Origin: a virus
IMG/VR virus record: IMGVR_UViG_3300042306_001130
Span: 1-48,908 of that record
DNA length: 48,908 nt
Direction: 5' to 3' (one strand)
Both the position numbers and the translations under genes were made by a program. The notes under the pieces are model-generated. The model made no database searches. It saw only the letters and a program-made list of their open reading frames with translations, and was not told the DNA's origin. Shown here in pieces: positions 42,471-48,908 of this stretch (positions within the stretch are counted from its first letter, which is position 1; every line of letters begins with the position of its first letter).

Positions 42471-43126
42471 GAGTTTTTATGGTAAAAATCAATATGTTCC
42501 ACTAATGTTCCGATGTGGTCATCAGTTTTCTCAATAAAAATGAGTGGACTTTCATTTTCCACAGCCATAACAATCACAATCTGGTCAATGGAGACACCAA
42601 CATGTTCCTCATACATTCCAGAATATGCAGTACATTGTGCAAAATAATCTTGAATGTCTTCCGATTTCTTAATCTTTTTCGATGTTTTAAAGTCAATAAC
42701 CGATAGAACACCATCCCATTCAGCAATCAGGTCAACACGACCAGCCAGACCGATGCGTTCAGACCAGAGTGCTTGTTCTATGTAATGTATATTATTGATT
42801 TTTTGTATGTGTGGAATCAGTGTGCGAAACATCTCCACAGCATCAGGCATTTCACGAACCCAATCAATCTTTTCATTCTTTAGATACCGTTCTGCAAGAT
42901 CATGCACACGATTTCCACGACCGGTGGCAAGTTTTGAAATTCGGTTGGCTTCTACTTCACCAACACGATTCCGCCATTCCATGATGGCTTGCTTTTTCAT
43001 TGCACCAACAACGGTCGTGACCGATGGTAAACGCTTACCGCTCGGAGAGGTGTAATAACGTTTACCGTCAGAGTGTGTTTCCGATTTTAGGTCAGGAAGG
43101 ACCATTGGTGGGCAATGTGTAAACAT
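42467..43126 (-). CDS. PD-(D/E)XK exonuclease, Cas4/RecB-like
   Basis: A 219-residue protein. GRGNRVHDLAERYL (His75 region), YIEQALWSERIGLAGRVDLIAEWDGVLSVIDFKTSKK (Asp132, Asp145 and Lys147 giving D..DxK) and the Gln/Tyr segment DYFAQCTAYSGMYEE are the motifs of RecB/Cas4-type exonucleases found in many T4-like phages. The N-terminus carries the pattern YYTSPSGKRLPSVTTVV. A role in DNA recombination, repair or host DNA degradation is likely. It sits just upstream of the tmRNA promoter. Confidence 0.88.
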   Translation of the reverse strand: MFTHCPPMVLPDLKSETHSDGKRYYTSPSGKRLPSVTTVVGAMKKQAIMEWRNRVGEVEANRISKLATGRGNRVHDLAERYLKNEKIDWVREMPDAVEMFRTLIPHIQKINNIHYIEQALWSERIGLAGRVDLIAEWDGVLSVIDFKTSKKIKKSEDIQDYFAQCTAYSGMYEEHVGVSIDQIVIVMAVENESPLIFIEKTDDHIGTLVEHIDFYHKNS

Positions 43127-43127
43127 A

Positions 43128-43376
43128 TTATTCTAATTCAACCTCAATCTGTTTGAAACGTTTCTCTTGTATCGTTTCTTCTTTCCAAATTTTGCGTGGA
43201 TTTCCACACATGATACAACCAGGTCGACCACAGTCTAATGCATGGTGTTTCGCCAGCTTGTGTGGCTCTTTCACTTCAATACCATGAGACTTTGCAATCT
43301 TCACCTGTTTTTTTATTGCCGTTTCATCAGCATGAATGCGTTTGCTGTGTTTGATTTTATCATGTTCGGTACTCAT
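43128..43376 (-). CDS. Small conserved zinc-knuckle-like protein
   Basis: An 82-residue, strongly basic protein. The core HHALDCGRPGCIMCGNPRKIWKEETIQEKRF with C-x4-C-x2-C and nearby His residues is widespread in phages and some bacteria, with no assigned function that I know. It probably binds zinc. It overlaps PhoH by ATGA and ends one base before the exonuclease start, so it belongs to that operon. Confidence 0.8.
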   Translation of the reverse strand: MSTEHDKIKHSKRIHADETAIKKQVKIAKSHGIEVKEPHKLAKHHALDCGRPGCIMCGNPRKIWKEETIQEKRFKQIEVELE

Positions 43377-44143
43377 TCTGCATCCTCATATTTAAGTTTG
43401 GCAATAATGTAATCTTTAACGAGAGAACTACGGACGATATCATCAACAGTAAATTCAATCTTTGTAAATGCTTTCATGTGATATGCAACATCAAAGAATT
43501 TGAGAATACCAGATACATCATTCTTCTTCTTGTTTAAGTCTGTTTGGCGGTAATCACCACACCAAATAATCTTTGAACGGTAACCAACACGTGTCATTAC
43601 AGTATCAATTTCCTCGAATGTCATGTTCTGCATTTCATCCACAATAATAATTGCATCATCAAATGACATACCCCGAATGAATGAGGTTGAGATGAATTCT
43701 ACAAAACCTTGTTCAGCCAACCTTTGATAACCATCTTTTCTACCAAAAAGTGTATCACAAATTTGAACATATGGTTGTTGATAAATCTCCATTTTCTCCG
43801 TTACATCACCTGGCAAGTGACCGATTTCCCGACCTTGTACGGCAGAACGAACAATGATAACTTTCTTAAATGGATTATTTTTATCGAGAACTTCTTCTAG
43901 TGCCTTATACAATGCACAGAATGTTTTTCCGGTGCCTGCTACACCATGGAGTGCTAAGAAATAGTCTCCTCTTTTGTATGCATCAAAGAATAACCTTTGA
44001 TTTTCTGTTAATGGCTCAAACGTTTTTAGATGATCTAATTTGATTTTTAGTGTATTGTTTATTGCCGGTTGATGTGTATGTGTATATTCATCCATACTAA
44101 TAACATCATTTCTTTTTTGTACCGGAGATTTTCTACTGGCCAT
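43373..44143 (-). CDS. phoH: PhoH-like P-loop ATPase
   Basis: A 256-residue protein. Walker A GVAGTGKT at 67-74 after the typical LTENQRLFFDAYKRGDYFLALH, then VIIVRSAVQGREIGHLPGDVTEKMEIY (PhoH signature), Walker B IIIVDEMQN at ~165-172, and WCGDYRQTD. PhoH proteins are RNA helicase/ATPase-like proteins very common in marine and freshwater phages; the exact role is unsettled. SD AGGGGTATTAATG supports the start. Confidence 0.95.
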   Translation of the reverse strand: MASRKSPVQKRNDVISMDEYTHTHQPAINNTLKIKLDHLKTFEPLTENQRLFFDAYKRGDYFLALHGVAGTGKTFCALYKALEEVLDKNNPFKKVIIVRSAVQGREIGHLPGDVTEKMEIYQQPYVQICDTLFGRKDGYQRLAEQGFVEFISTSFIRGMSFDDAIIIVDEMQNMTFEEIDTVMTRVGYRSKIIWCGDYRQTDLNKKKNDVSGILKFFDVAYHMKAFTKIEFTVDDIVRSSLVKDYIIAKLKYEDAE

Positions 44144-44166
44144 TAATACCCCTTGTTGTTAGTTGA

Positions 44167-44448
44167 TTACCATTCCCTGCCCATTTTCGTTTTGTGTGAT
44201 TTTGCTAACGTGTTTCCTGGGACAGACTCTTTAATACGTTGAATAACCCCTTTCTCGAATGCAGAATCGTAAGACTTGGTTCCTGGAACGCTCATACGAG
44301 CCGCATCGGAGAACCTAGGCAAATCTTCCGAAGCAAAGTAACGCTCCAGATGTGTGTTATCTTCTTTGAATTTATCGTATTCGGATAGTTTAAGAATATG
44401 TTCCTCAACTTCACCTGTGTTTGAGTTTTTGAATGTGTAGGTAGGCAT
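44167..44448 (-). CDS. Conserved small protein, FmdB-like N-terminus, unknown function
   Basis: A 93-residue protein starting PTYTFKNSNTGEVEEHILKLSEYDKFKEDNTHLERYF, a pattern common to short proteins in T4-like environmental phages. It resembles the first strand-turn of FmdB-type zinc ribbons but lacks the cysteines. The C-terminal half is basic (IQRIKESVPGNTLAKSHKTKMGREW). Start overlaps the stop of the 2OG oxygenase gene (TAATG). Confidence 0.7.
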   Translation of the reverse strand: MPTYTFKNSNTGEVEEHILKLSEYDKFKEDNTHLERYFASEDLPRFSDAARMSVPGTKSYDSAFEKGVIQRIKESVPGNTLAKSHKTKMGREW

Positions 44449-45029
44449 TATAAATTAAATACAATTGAAATACGTGGATCGGTGGATTGATTTGGCATCA
44501 CTTCATGGTAAAGCCATGCAGGCCACATCATCAAGAGACCTGGATATGGTTTGTAATCAAAGTGTTTGTATGCGTACCAGTTGGTTGGATCTTTTACATG
44601 AAACATGTAATCAAAGAAATCTCTGAATGGTTGATTAGGTGAAAACCTAATGTCAGCGGAGCCTGGTGGTGTTTGCAGGTAGAAAATACCTGAGATAGTA
44701 CATTGTGAGTGTACATGTTTTGGATGTGCCGAACCTTCTTTGAAATGATTCAAAAAGAAGTATGGATTAAATTTGATTGGACCTGGATCGTAACCTTGTA
44801 GTTCCAGAAAGTTGCGACCCTTACCCATAATGAATTGACAGAATTCGGCATAGTCCGGATGCGTAGGCAAATCTAAGTTCATGTTATGCGTGGTCTTACC
44901 ATTCGCATAAAAATCTTGATTCGATGGTTGTGTTTCGAAATAGTTCTTCACTTTAGGTAAAAGAACATCAACCCATTCTGGATGGTCTTCTCGACCAATC
45001 GTAGATGGGAAAAAATTATCAAGTATCAT
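44448..45029 (-). CDS. 2OG-Fe(II) oxygenase-like protein
   Basis: A 193-residue protein from ATG 45029 (MILDNFFPSTIG). NPYFFLNHFKEGSAHPKHVHSQCTISGIFYLQTPPGSADIRF and GLLMMWPAWLYHEVMPNQSTDPRISIVFNL show the double-stranded beta-helix pattern with candidate iron ligands in HPKHVH and the late His of WLYHEV, plus the Arg of DPRISIVFN for 2-oxoglutarate. Such enzymes are frequent in T4-like environmental phages, with substrates unknown. The start overlaps the MazG-like gene by 11 bases; a longer start at 45077 would overlap much more. Confidence 0.85.
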   Translation of the reverse strand: MILDNFFPSTIGREDHPEWVDVLLPKVKNYFETQPSNQDFYANGKTTHNMNLDLPTHPDYAEFCQFIMGKGRNFLELQGYDPGPIKFNPYFFLNHFKEGSAHPKHVHSQCTISGIFYLQTPPGSADIRFSPNQPFRDFFDYMFHVKDPTNWYAYKHFDYKPYPGLLMMWPAWLYHEVMPNQSTDPRISIVFNL

Positions 45030-45288
45030 ATGGTAAAAATATTTCAAGTTTTTTAAGTTTGGCCTGAATGGCGACATTTAAATCGTTCTCAGTGATATTT
45101 ATATCGGTTTCTTCCATCAATACTTTGATAATTGCTAAAACATCACCAATCTCTGTAACAAGTGACTGTCTATTTGTGACGCCTTGCCATTCACCGTGCA
45201 TACCAAAACGATTGATTTTAGATACAGCTTGAATCACTTCTGCACATTCTTCCTGAAGTACGGCCATCACCGTTTGTGTATTTCTCAT
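45019..45288 (-). CDS. MazG-like nucleotide pyrophosphohydrolase
   Basis: An 89-residue protein from ATG 45288 (ATGA overlap with the upstream stop). LQEECAEVIQAVSKINRFG carries the E-E-x-x-E motif and SLVTEIGDVLAIIKVLMEE the E-x-x-D motif of the all-alpha NTP pyrophosphatase superfamily. The enzyme would hydrolyse (d)NTPs or alarmone-type nucleotides. The length fits the single-domain phage type. Longer frames start inside the upstream gene and were not used. Confidence 0.85.
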   Translation of the reverse strand: MRNTQTVMAVLQEECAEVIQAVSKINRFGMHGEWQGVTNRQSLVTEIGDVLAIIKVLMEETDINITENDLNVAIQAKLKKLEIFLPYDT

Positions 45289-45830
45289 TGTTGATACCAT
45301 GTTGGAGTTGGGCGTGAATTGATTTTGCCTTGCCATGTTGCAAAGCCACGCTTCGAAATATTGTAGTAGTTGTGATAAGACGCCAAGGAATTACCTGGAA
45401 TTTTTATATCATTTGGCATCGCTGGTGTCGGTTCAGTGAAGTCACCGATTGCAATTTTGGTTGGAGGAAAACGGAGGGCATCTTTGAGCCTTGCACATGC
45501 ATGAATTTTACCGTAACGAAACGTGTATTCTTCTAGCAAGTGTAGCCACATGCGGTAGAGCCACATATAGTTTGCAAGATTTTCACGGCACCAGATAGCA
45601 GAAGGATGATTGATGTGTGAGGCTTTCATCAACTGTTGCTCACGTTCATCATCAAGGCGCCAGCGTTTGATTTTACGGCCAGATGATGCATCGATGTATT
45701 CTTCACCGTCAAGTACACGGTGTGCAGTAGACATAAGTTGTGCATACTCAATAATCATTTTTACAACATGTTTTGAGATATGCATCTCAGCACAAGTTTT
45801 TGGATGTGGGTCAAGATAAAAGATGTTCAT
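45285..45830 (-). CDS. Conserved T4-like phage protein of unknown function
   Basis: A 181-residue protein. NIFYLDPHPKTCAEMHISKHVVKMIIEYAQLMSTAHRVLDG, HINHPSAIWCRENLANYMWLYRMWLHLLEEYTFRYGKIHA and PPTKIAIGDFTEPTPAMP form a pattern conserved across many large phages. Multiple conserved His/Glu/Arg suggest an enzyme, but I know no established activity. SD GGTG before ATG 45830. It is the first of a coupled set with the MazG-like and 2OG oxygenase genes. Confidence 0.75.
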   Translation of the reverse strand: MNIFYLDPHPKTCAEMHISKHVVKMIIEYAQLMSTAHRVLDGEEYIDASSGRKIKRWRLDDEREQQLMKASHINHPSAIWCRENLANYMWLYRMWLHLLEEYTFRYGKIHACARLKDALRFPPTKIAIGDFTEPTPAMPNDIKIPGNSLASYHNYYNISKRGFATWQGKINSRPTPTWYQQ

Positions 45831-45834
45831 GTTT

Positions 45835-46017
45835 TCACCAATGGCGGATTACGCCTGCAATAATAAAAAAATTTGTGATGATATACAATAATACAATAAG
45901 AGTGCGTATGATGGCAACCTTATCGGCTTTGTGGTCATTGGGATGTGCTTTTTCACCTAACGCTTTTGCCCATAGGCTCCACCAATATTTCAGATATTGA
46001 TTAAGTTTGTACTTCAT
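45835..46017 (-). CDS. Small membrane protein
   Basis: A 60-residue protein with an N-terminal amphipathic basic part (KYKLNQYLKYWWSLWAKALGEKAHPNDHKADKV) and one transmembrane helix (IIRTLIVLLYIITNFFIIAGVI, ~35-57). It sits tightly in the operon, 4 bases before the next gene. Unknown function. Confidence 0.65.
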   Translation of the reverse strand: MKYKLNQYLKYWWSLWAKALGEKAHPNDHKADKVAIIRTLIVLLYIITNFFIIAGVIRHW

Positions 46018-46028
46018 CTACATATAAC

Positions 46029-46316
46029 TCACATAATCATTCTTATCAAACCAACTGAATCAATTGTTACAAGTAACATGTAGTTAGCAAGCATCCCAAA
46101 AGATTTCCTAGTATAAGCAGCCCAAGCATACAGAGAACAACCAATAATCCAGATAGGGTATAACGCCAAAAGTGGTGGGTTAGGCACAGTAAGAGCCATG
46201 GTGATCGAACAGCCAATAGAAATAGCCCAAGCAAGCAACTCAATAGCAAACCGAATAGGATGAGTACGATAATCATCTTTGATCCATCCAAATATACCTA
46301 AAAATAAATTATTCAT
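46029..46316 (-). CDS. Multi-span membrane protein, conserved in T4-like phages
   Basis: A 95-residue protein: short N-terminus LGIFGWIKDDYRTHPIRF followed by three hydrophobic helices (ELLAWAISIGCSITMAL; LLALYPIWIIGCSLYAWAAY; ANYMLLVTIDSVGLIRMI). This arrangement is common among small T4-like phage membrane proteins (recollection). No holin signature is clear. The ATG lies a few bases after the previous stop. Confidence 0.7.
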   Translation of the reverse strand: MNNLFLGIFGWIKDDYRTHPIRFAIELLAWAISIGCSITMALTVPNPPLLALYPIWIIGCSLYAWAAYTRKSFGMLANYMLLVTIDSVGLIRMIM

Positions 46317-46321
46317 TTATT

Positions 46322-46630
46322 TTATAATTTTGGAATATCAAACTCAACACCCTTGCCTTCCTCTTGTGCTTTGATGTTTGACATATTAGGCTTTGCTTTG
46401 GGAAAACGTTTCGCAATATCATCAGCAGAAACTGTTTGCATTGCAAATTGCATGAATGCTTTATAGTCATCAGATACCGTCATGGTACGTGGACCGCCAG
46501 CTTCAATTGCGGAGAAATAAAGAACACAACCACCAGCAACAAGTGGAGCAATCTCAATGATATTGTCAAGATTGACAATGAGTTTGCAGTTTTTAGGTGC
46601 AATCGAATTAACTTCAACGAATGTAGACAT
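46322..46630 (-). CDS. Unknown small protein
   Basis: A 102-residue protein with an N-terminal beta-rich part (APKNCKLIVNLDNIIEIAPLVAGGCVLYFSAIEAGGPRTMTVSDDYKAFMQF) and a charged, probably disordered C-terminus. SD GAGAGGTTATTATG. It is expressed from a perfect consensus promoter 38 bases upstream. The beta part resembles small phage proteins with a YdhG/LytTR-like fold, but no function is claimed. Confidence 0.7.
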   Translation of the reverse strand: MSTFVEVNSIAPKNCKLIVNLDNIIEIAPLVAGGCVLYFSAIEAGGPRTMTVSDDYKAFMQFAMQTVSADDIAKRFPKAKPNMSNIKAQEEGKGVEFDIPKL

Positions 46631-46639
46631 AATAACCTC

Positions 46640-46777
46640 TCAATAAAAAAAATAAAACCCAACTGACATTATAAAACAAAAAACGCCGAATGTCAAGGCA
46701 TAAAGCCTCTTTTTTCGGCGTTCTTCGATTTCTTGATATATCTTTACCTGTTCCAGGAATAACTCAAAATTGTCCAT
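46640..46777 (-). CDS. 45-residue membrane protein with internal terminator/promoter
   Basis: Frame from ATG 46777 to TGA 46642-46640: a charged N-terminus (MDNFELFLEQVKIYQEI, EERRKKR) then a C-terminal transmembrane helix (LYALTFGVFCFIMSVGFYFFY). Charge and hydrophobicity pattern look like a genuine tail-anchored small protein. The SD is weak (TCTGG). The coding region contains an intrinsic-terminator hairpin and the promoter of the next gene, so full-length expression may be limited. The alternative is a chance frame over a regulatory region. Confidence 0.5.
   Translation of the reverse strand: MDNFELFLEQVKIYQEIEERRKKRLYALTFGVFCFIMSVGFYFFY
46668..46696 (-). promoter_or_regulatory. Perfect consensus sigma70 promoter for the 46630 gene
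   Basis: TTGACA at 46696-46691, 17-base spacer, TATAAT at 46673-46668; start expected near 46661. The spacer is the U-tract of the terminator just upstream. Confidence 0.88.
46671..46722 (-). terminator. Intrinsic terminator overlapping the next promoter
   Basis: Stem AACGCCGAA/TTCGGCGTT (46722-46714 with 46690-46682), loop containing an inner AGGC/GCCT hairpin, then TTTTTTGTTTT on the minus strand. The loop contains the -35 hexamer of the promoter at 46696-46668. Confidence 0.75.
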
Positions 46778-46804
46778 AATAAAACCAGAATTGTTTCAGA
46801 TGAT

Positions 46805-46969
46805 TTATTTAGGTGTCACGGCATCAATCTGATTCTTTAAAATTTCAACTGTTGCGGATAATTCTTCGTTCACACGAATACCACTAACATTCAATTCTTG
46901 AATTCTTTTTTCCAATGCTTGCATTTCAGCAATCATCTTATCAAATTCTTGTTCAATTTTTTCTTGCAT
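46805..46969 (-). CDS. 54-residue coiled-coil protein
   Basis: Frame from ATG 46969: MQEKIEQEFDKMIAEM, QALEKRIQELNVSGIRVNEE, LSATVEILKNQIDAVTPK, a strongly heptad-patterned helix. It begins one base after the stop of the upstream 28-residue frame. Codon and residue composition match the neighbours. Unknown function. Confidence 0.65.
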   Translation of the reverse strand: MQEKIEQEFDKMIAEMQALEKRIQELNVSGIRVNEELSATVEILKNQIDAVTPK

Positions 46970-46970
46970 T

Positions 46971-47057
46971 TTAGTACATTCCTGTATTCTTTGGATTCTT
47001 ACGAAATTCAGTTAGAAAATCGCAAATCATTTCCAATGTTTGTTTAATTAAAGACAT
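46971..47057 (-). CDS. 28-residue small frame with good SD
   Basis: ATG 47057 is preceded by GGAGACAAAC. Product: SLIKQTLEMICDFLTEFRK then NPKNTGMY. Immediately followed (TAA, one base, ATG) by the 54-residue coiled-coil gene, an arrangement suggesting translational coupling. Could be a leader or a real microprotein. Confidence 0.45.
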   Translation of the reverse strand: MSLIKQTLEMICDFLTEFRKNPKNTGMY

Positions 47058-47073
47058 GTTTGTCTCCAATTAT

Positions 47074-47292
47074 TTAGACAGCTTTAGCCGCTTTTTGAAC
47101 AGCATTTGTAGCTTCGTCTGTTATATGTTTCGAAACTTCAGTAAATGATTTGAAGATTTGTTTTGTGAATGCAGTTTGTGCATCAACAAATGCATTTAAT
47201 GGCTTGCGAATCTTTTCATCAGTAATGAAAGCGGATACAAAATACTTTTTAGAACCTTGGACGGTATCGATGAATGTGTCTGTTGCGAACAT
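47074..47292 (-). CDS. Small helical protein, phasin-like
   Basis: A 72-residue protein. SD AGGAGAAAAAAATG. The sequence FIDTVQGSKKYFVSAFITDEKIRKPLNAFVDAQTAFTKQIFKSFTEVSKHITDEATNAVQKAAKA is all-helical with an Ala/Thr/Lys-rich amphipathic second half (AFVDAQTAFTKQ), reminiscent of phasins that coat polyhydroxyalkanoate granules. Similarity is by eye only, and a general amphipathic helix protein is equally possible. Driven by a strong promoter at 47357-47385. Confidence 0.65.
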   Translation of the reverse strand: MFATDTFIDTVQGSKKYFVSAFITDEKIRKPLNAFVDAQTAFTKQIFKSFTEVSKHITDEATNAVQKAAKAV

Positions 47293-47356
47293 TTTTTTCT
47301 CCTAAATTTAGCGAGGGTTAATAAAAATAGTAATCTACATTAGCGTTACTACTTAG

Positions 47357-47385
47357 ATTATATAGGAGTTTTTGTTGCAGTGCAA
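47357..47385 (-). promoter_or_regulatory. Sigma70 promoter TTGCAC-17-TATAAT
   Basis: -35 at 47385-47380, 17-base spacer, -10 at 47362-47357. It lies in the 117-base gap before the phasin-like gene, leaving a leader of about 58 bases with a good SD. Confidence 0.8.
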
Positions 47386-47409
47386 CATGGATTCCATAGA
47401 ATGCCATGT

Positions 47410-47667
47410 CTAAAGTTTTTCAATGTAGTTGTATTGAAGGTGCCGTTTAGCCTCATGTACCGAATGGGTTTTGTGGCCATTGATATAGATGACCTTCGGT
47501 GAATACACCAAAATCTCACCTTCAATCATTTTCAGGCGATAAAAGGTTTTACCTTTTGAATCAACTTCTTTGGTTCGGATATCACGGAAATTTTCAGCGA
47601 GACCGGACCACATGATAGTTTCACGAATCTCATCTGAGATTAACATACGAAAATAATTTGCGTTCAT
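47410..47667 (-). CDS. Unknown small protein
   Basis: An 85-residue protein: SDEIRETIMWSGLAENFRDIRTKEVDSKGKTFYRLKMIEGEILVYSPKVIYINGHKTHSVHEAKRHLQYNYIEKL. Predicted alpha+beta with a basic C-terminus; the pattern could be a small nucleic-acid-binding protein, but no family is recognised. The ATG at 47667 is at or one base before the expected transcription start of its promoter, so either the mRNA is leaderless or Met8 (47646) is the true start. No SD for either. Confidence 0.65.
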   Translation of the reverse strand: MNANYFRMLISDEIRETIMWSGLAENFRDIRTKEVDSKGKTFYRLKMIEGEILVYSPKVIYINGHKTHSVHEAKRHLQYNYIEKL

Positions 47668-47672
47668 AATAT

Positions 47673-47701
47673 ATTATAACATAAACCAAGTAGAATGGCA
47701 A
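47673..47701 (-). promoter_or_regulatory. Sigma70 promoter TTGCCA-17-TATAAT
   Basis: -35 at 47701-47696, 17-base spacer, -10 at 47678-47673, starting near 47666. It follows the terminator at 47736-47766. Confidence 0.78.
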
Positions 47702-47735
47702 GTGTTATTTCACGTTTGTTGCAAAAAAACAACAG

Positions 47736-47766
47736 AAAAAGACGCACCAGGAACGTCCTGGAGCGC
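47736..47766 (-). terminator. Intrinsic terminator after the 66-residue gene
   Basis: Minus-strand stem CGCTCCAGGA/TCCTGGTGCG with one mismatch and a CGT loop, followed by TC TTTTT and a further run of seven T at ~47723-47729. Ends the operon containing the AAA+ gene. Confidence 0.85.
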
Positions 47767-47771
47767 CTAGG

Positions 47772-47972
47772 TCACTTAATGCTAGCCAGAGTGTCGACCA
47801 GTCGATTCCATTCACCAGGGTTCAGGAAAAACTCAACCTTAGACTGGATGGCATCAGGAAACTTAGCACCTTGATATTTAATCGAAAGTGTTACATGTTT
47901 TAGTTCACGAATATCTTCAACATCGAGAAAATATTGATATTGTTGATACTGATCAGAAATTTCATATCTCAT
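47772..47972 (-). CDS. Unknown small protein downstream of AAA+ gene
   Basis: A 66-residue protein: RYEISDQYQQYQYFLDVEDIRELKHVTLSIKYQGAKFPDAIQSKVEFFLNPGEWNRLVDTLASIK. Mixed alpha/beta; the ATG overlaps the stop of the AAA+ gene (ATGA), so it is co-translated. Possibly a partner or adaptor of the ATPase (context only). Confidence 0.7.
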   Translation of the reverse strand: MRYEISDQYQQYQYFLDVEDIRELKHVTLSIKYQGAKFPDAIQSKVEFFLNPGEWNRLVDTLASIK

Positions 47973-48908
47973 ATAAACCCCATTTTTCTTTCTACAGGCT
48001 TTTTCATGTTTGTGTTTTGTTCAAAAAACACATCGGCAATGGACCATGATATACGTTCACGATTCAATTTAGTTCCAACTTTTGTTGCCAGCTTTTCAGC
48101 TTGTGATTGTGTCAGTTCTTCAAAGTGTATAATGTCATAGCAACGACCTGGACGAATCAGTGCAGGATCGATATCACGAACAGATGGGAGGTTTGTTGAG
48201 AAAATGAGTTTCTTGTTTCGTGTAGTCACAAGACCATCACCAACGTTTAGAAACTTGTGCATCATTGTGTTACCTTCAGCACGTGCTTTCAAGAACATAT
48301 CAGCATCTTCGAGAACGAGAACGTTCTTTTCACCTTCAATAAAGTTGGCGAACACATAATCTTTTTCCAACACGTTTGAATCATAAGACACAATAGCGGA
48401 TGCTTCAGAGTGTTGTAGTAGACCACGAATGAATGTAGTCTTACCAGTACCTGGTGGTCCAATCAACAACAGAATAGATGCAGATGAATGCATGAAGTTG
48501 TCATAGAATTCAGCGAGTGTTTGATCTTCAAGAAACGGATACATTTCTTCAACTGGCATACGGTCATGGCGGAGTGGAATCTCAATAGAAGAACCATCAG
48601 CGGCATAGATCCATTCGATTTGGTTCGTTACAAACTCAAAATCATTTTCGAATTGTTTTTCATACTTCTCAACAAATTCATCATCACCCACAAGTTCAAC
48701 AGATACGTGTGTAGAGTGAATGTTGAAAAACAAATAAGACAAAGAATCATCATTAAAGAAATATCCGGTTCCATTTTCATATTGAAAACGGCGGAGATCC
48801 TGAATTGTGTCGATGTAATCCAACCATTCTTTTTTGGTCGCATACATGCTCAACCTAGTTTGAAAGGTTTCAAGTTGGCGTTCAGAACGCTCTTTTAAAA
48901 TTTTGCTT
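47969..48908 (-). CDS. AAA+ ATPase, 5' end probably beyond the window
   Basis: AAA+ core: Walker A GPPGTGKT (130-137 counting from ATG 48847), Walker B VLVLEDAD (~176-183), sensor-1 region LIFSTNLPSVRDID and arginine-finger-like LIRPGRC. The N-terminal ~120 residues are alpha/beta. ATG 48847 has a modest SD (AGG, 6 bases), but the same frame stays open to the right edge and reads ILKERSERQLETFQTRLSMYATKKEW, which looks like continuous helix, so the gene may begin outside. The fold resembles Cdc48/BCS1-type ATPases seen in T4-like phages. Probable protein-remodelling role. Confidence 0.85.
   Translation of the reverse strand, partial: SKILKERSERQLETFQTRLSMYATKKEWLDYIDTIQDLRRFQYENGTGYFFNDDSLSYLFFNIHSTHVSVELVGDDEFVEKYEKQFENDFEFVTNQIEWIYAADGSSIEIPLRHDRMPVEEMYPFLEDQTLAEFYDNFMHSSASILLLIGPPGTGKTTFIRGLLQHSEASAIVSYDSNVLEKDYVFANFIEGEKNVLVLEDADMFLKARAEGNTMMHKFLNVGDGLVTTRNKKLIFSTNLPSVRDIDPALIRPGRCYDIIHFEELTQSQAEKLATKVGTKLNRERISWSIADVFFEQNTNMKKPVERKMGFI

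Noticed and set aside
1-48908. tRNA genes
   Set aside because: I looked in the few non-coding gaps and saw no cloverleaf apart from the tRNA-like domain of the tmRNA.

Overview
This window is part of a large, AT-rich, T4-like myovirus (tailed phage with a contractile tail). The evidence is the T4 gene set in a near-T4 order: baseplate genes 53, 5 (OB part and spike), 25, 6, 7-like and 8, a tail-tube-fold protein, the gene 26-type chaperone, head-completion gene 4, single-strand binding protein gp32, helicase loader gp59 and late-transcription coactivator gp33. Accessory genes typical of environmental T4-like phages are also present: phoH, MazG, 2OG-Fe(II) oxygenase, a Cas4/RecB-like exonuclease and a DUF4815 protein. 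The host cannot be read directly. The permuted tmRNA described below has an acceptor piece with a GGCAGUG T-loop, which points to a bacterium with circularly permuted tmRNA, most likely an alphaproteobacterium (inference).

Layout. 1-10.4 kb (minus strand) is a tail-fibre region: a collagen-like fibre running off the left edge, a coiled-coil protein, small structural proteins, and a 2083-residue composite fibre. That fibre has N-terminal tandem repeats, a collagen stretch, a YadA-like NTTG/FFG beta-roll and a C-terminal S74 self-cleaving chaperone. 10.4-31.2 kb (minus) is the baseplate operon, running from a gp48-like tube cap to gp8 and a 2187-residue DUF4815 protein. 31.3-38.45 kb (plus) is a divergent operon: head completion gp4, a glycosyltransferase, a conserved structural protein, a gp19-fold tube protein, a gp26-like chaperone extended by a probable -1 ribosomal frameshift, and two paralogous tape-measure/hub-like proteins, one of them carrying a muramidase-like domain. 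A two-hairpin bidirectional terminator separates this from 38.5-48.9 kb (minus), an early/replication region: gp32, a HAD phosphatase, gp59, gp33, a SleB-type lysin, a tmRNA locus, an exonuclease, PhoH and many small genes. This region has several near-consensus sigma70 promoters, each with a 17-bp spacer.

The most striking locus is 41.55-42.47 kb. It holds a phage-encoded, circularly permuted tmRNA (ssrA) on the minus strand. A perfect TTGACA-17-TATAAT promoter is followed by the acceptor piece (T-arm, 3' acceptor strand with the U of a G3-U70 pair, encoded CCA), a 172-nt intervening segment, then the coding piece: 5' acceptor strand, pseudoknot PK1, a tag frame ANESRFLMAA with stops TGA TAG inside a hairpin, pseudoknot PK2 and a U-run terminator. 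The intervening segment itself holds a 52-codon open frame with its own Shine-Dalgarno. A GIY-YIG/NUMOD3 homing-endonuclease gene abuts the tmRNA 3' end. On the other side of that endonuclease gene is a second copy of the PK2 module with an identical 15-nt loop and a different but fully paired stem.

How it works together (inference): host sigma70 promoters drive the right-hand early genes, including the tmRNA. gp33, with a late sigma factor outside the window, would switch on TATAAATA-type late promoters such as the one at 31271-31278 that faces the baseplate operon. Tail assembly then uses the gp26/frameshift chaperone and the two tape-measure-like proteins. Lysis would use the SleB-type hydrolase.
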